A stretch of DNA of 8,209 nt from Lentimicrobiaceae bacterium (GTDB taxonomy: Bacteria; Bacteroidota; Bacteroidia; Bacteroidales; Lentimicrobiaceae). Position 1 is the first letter of the stretch. Every line of letters starts with the position of its first letter. Below, one piece after another: positions 6,915 through 8,209 of this stretch. A program made the translations under genes and the position numbers. The DNA lies in assembly GCA_028697695.1 (NCBI GenBank), contig JAQVEI010000089.1, positions 1-8,209 of the forward strand. Direction: 5' to 3'. The notes under the pieces were generated by a model that made no database searches, was not told where the DNA came from, and saw nothing but the letters and a program-made list of their open reading frames with translations.

Positions 6915-7685
6915 TCAGAACCTCAGGTGTTTCACTGTAAGTCCTTTGTTTATTAGCTGTTTAAGTGATTCTATCCCTATATGAAGATGCATTTCAACGA
7001 AGTCTTCAGTCACTTGTTTATCGCTTTCTTCTGTTTTTATGCCCGAGGAGATCATGGGTTGGTCAGAAACCAACAACAATGCGCCGGTTGGTATTTCATT
7101 AAAGAAACCTACACTGAATATGGTGGCGGTTTCCATGTCAATAGCCATAGCGCGTATGGAGCGTAAATAATCCTTAAAAATTTCATCATGTTCCCATACC
7201 CTGCGGTTGGTGGTGTAAACGGTTCCTGTCCAATAATCCCGGCCAAAATCGCGTATGGTGGTTGAGATGGCTTTCTGCAGGCTAAAAGCAGGCAATGCCG
7301 GTACCTCTTCCGGGAAATAATCGTCGGAGGTTCCTTCACCCCGAATGGCTGCAATCGGCAGTATTAAATCACCCAGCTCTGCTTTACGTTTTAAACCGCC
7401 ACACTTGCCCAAAAACAATACTGCCTGGGGCTTTATGCATCCAAGCAAATCCATGATGGTAGCCGCGTTGGCACTACCCATACCGAAATTAATAATGGTA
7501 ATATCGCCTGCAGTGGCACTGGGCATGGGACGATTTAATCCCTTTATATCAACCTTATTCCATAAGGCAAATAGGTCAAGGTAATGGCTAAAATTGGTAA
7601 GAAGTATATATTCCCCGAATTCATTTAAAGGGGTGCCTGTATATCTGGGTAACCAGTTCTCTGTGATGTCCTGTTTTGTCTTCAT
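6915..7685 (-). CDS. amn: AMP nucleosidase (Bacteroidota short type)
   Basis: The enzyme hydrolyses AMP to adenine and ribose 5-phosphate, which controls purine nucleotide levels in the cytoplasm. The 256-residue protein belongs to the nucleoside phosphorylase (PNP/UDP) superfamily. It has the nucleotide-pocket segment INFGMGSANAA (65-75), GKCGGLK (93-99), DMETATIF (183-190), whose Glu185 should bind the ribose, and SDQP (207-210), whose Asp208 should act on the base. It closely resembles the roughly 258-residue AMP nucleosidases of Bacteroidota as I remember them, beginning MKTKQ; these lack the N-terminal regulatory domain of the E. coli Amn. The frame stays open up to an ATG at 7796, but those 37 extra residues are unlike the family and a perfect -7 element lies inside them, so the start is placed at 7685. 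holA follows after 17 bases. Confidence 0.92.
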   Translation of the reverse strand: MKTKQDITENWLPRYTGTPLNEFGEYILLTNFSHYLDLFALWNKVDIKGLNRPMPSATAGDITIINFGMGSANAATIMDLLGCIKPQAVLFLGKCGGLKRKAELGDLILPIAAIRGEGTSDDYFPEEVPALPAFSLQKAISTTIRDFGRDYWTGTVYTTNRRVWEHDEIFKDYLRSIRAMAIDMETATIFSVGFFNEIPTGALLLVSDQPMISSGIKTEESDKQVTEDFVEMHLHIGIESLKQLINKGLTVKHLRF

Positions 7686-7709
7686 AGTTTCATTCCACTT
7701 GCTGTGGTG

Positions 7710-7717
7710 CAAATGTA
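7710..7717 (-). promoter_or_regulatory. amn: Candidate -7 promoter element for the amn-holA operon
   Basis: The minus strand reads TACATTTG, a perfect match to TAnnTTTG, ending 24 bases before the ATG at 7685. Transcription would begin about 18 bases before that codon, giving a short leader. No clear TTG -33 element lies at the usual distance. The position rules against use of the upstream in-frame ATG at 7796 by this promoter. Confidence 0.5.
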
Positions 7718-7848
7718 AAACATTTAATGCTGACTTTATTAATTTCAATGGATTCCTACAATTAGAAGTTGTATATTCGCCATCCGGTGACGGCATATAT
7801 ATCTTTTTTCCTGAATATATAACTGCAGTGCTGCTAAGAATACAATCA

Positions 7849-8209
7849 ATGCAACAACTTAATTTTCCGGGATTTCAATATATCACCCGTGTAGAAGAAA
7901 ACAATAAAACGTATATATTTGACCCTGTCCGGAAGCGCTATGTGAAACTAACGCCTGAAGAGTGGGTCAGACAACACCTTATCAACTATCTTGCTGTAGT
8001 TAAGAAAGTTCCATACACTTTAATGTCTGTTGAAAGTGGTCTTAAAGTGAATGGGATGATGCAGCGATTCGATCTGGTGGTTTACAACAGTTTGGGACAA
8101 CCCCGAATGATTGTGGAATGCAAGGCTTCAAGCGTGGAACTCACAGCAGATACCATGTTTCAGGCCGCGCGTTACAACCTTAGCCTGAAGGTAGACTACT
8201 TGTTGATAA
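7849..8209 (+). CDS. HsdR N-terminal-domain protein (HSDR_N_2 type), 3' end beyond the window
   Basis: The frame starts at ATG 7849 and stays open to the right edge, giving 120 residues; relatives as I recall them are about 150 residues, so most is visible. The protein resembles the stand-alone N-terminal domain of type I restriction HsdR subunits, a PD-(D/E)xK nuclease fold. Asp75 (RFDLVVYN) and the E-x-K of VECKAS (Glu90, Lys92) provide the metal-binding core. A lone copy with no methyltransferase or specificity subunit nearby is unlikely to be a working restriction system, and its real role is not known to me. It is divergent from amn-holA, across a 163-base gap, an arrangement I recall as common in Bacteroidota. 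No Shine-Dalgarno sequence is present. An HSDR_N-type housekeeping DNA-repair or processing nuclease is one possibility (inference). Confidence 0.82.
   Translation, partial: MQQLNFPGFQYITRVEENNKTYIFDPVRKRYVKLTPEEWVRQHLINYLAVVKKVPYTLMSVESGLKVNGMMQRFDLVVYNSLGQPRMIVECKASSVELTADTMFQAARYNLSLKVDYLLI

Noticed and set aside
6663..6956. 97-residue plus-strand frame covering the holA start
   Set aside because: It is antisense to holA and the amn end, with no promoter or recognisable domain.
7772..7807. -7-like boxes TATATTCG and TATCTTTT as the promoter of the HsdR-N gene
   Set aside because: Each differs from TAnnTTTG and neither has a TTG at the right distance, so I could not choose a promoter for this gene.
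7849..8209. A complete type I restriction-modification locus
   Set aside because: Only an HsdR N-terminal-type domain is visible; there is no helicase motif, methyltransferase or specificity subunit in the window.

Overview
The window looks like a chromosomal piece of a member of the Bacteroidota, probably a Bacteroidia-type organism. The subtilase carries a type IX secretion (T9SS) C-terminal sorting domain. Start codons have no Shine-Dalgarno sequence. Several intergenic gaps carry the Bacteroidota -7 promoter element TAnnTTTG. The set AMP nucleosidase, DNA polymerase III delta and a divergent HsdR-N-domain protein is, from memory, a familiar Bacteroidota neighbourhood. Base composition is moderate and fairly even. 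I see no rRNA, tRNA, CRISPR array, insertion sequence or phage gene.

Region 1 (1-2821, minus strand) encodes exported proteins. Read in the direction of transcription, a 652-residue subtilisin-like protease with a T9SS sorting domain is followed, 105 bases later, by the first 252 residues of a secreted deiminase that runs off the left edge. The deiminase closely resembles Porphyromonas gingivalis peptidylarginine deiminase (PPAD). Every PPAD active-site and carboxylate-binding position that falls in the visible part is present, at a constant numbering offset of 9. This is the most interesting part of the window, because a secreted protease next to a PPAD-like deiminase resembles the gingipain-PPAD partnership in which proteolysis exposes C-terminal arginines that are then citrullinated.

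Region 2 (2822-3307) is a 486-base non-coding divergent spacer with a promoter candidate for each side and an AT-rich palindrome.

Region 3 (3308-5869, plus strand) is a two-gene unit: a classical short-chain dehydrogenase and, 24 bases later, a long-chain acyl-CoA synthetase. The synthetase converges on holA. Both stop codons fall within one inverted repeat at 5863-5895, a plausible two-way terminator.

Region 4 (5889-7685, minus strand) is the housekeeping pair AMP nucleosidase then DNA polymerase III delta, 17 bases apart. The AMP nucleosidase start is set at 7685 because a perfect -7 element lies just upstream of it, inside the longer open reading frame.

Region 5 (7849-8209, plus strand) is the start of a divergent gene for an HsdR-N-type nuclease-fold protein, cut by the right edge.

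The protease-deiminase pair probably acts outside the cell. The other genes are cytoplasmic and serve lipid/redox metabolism, purine metabolism and replication. I see no functional link between the two groups.
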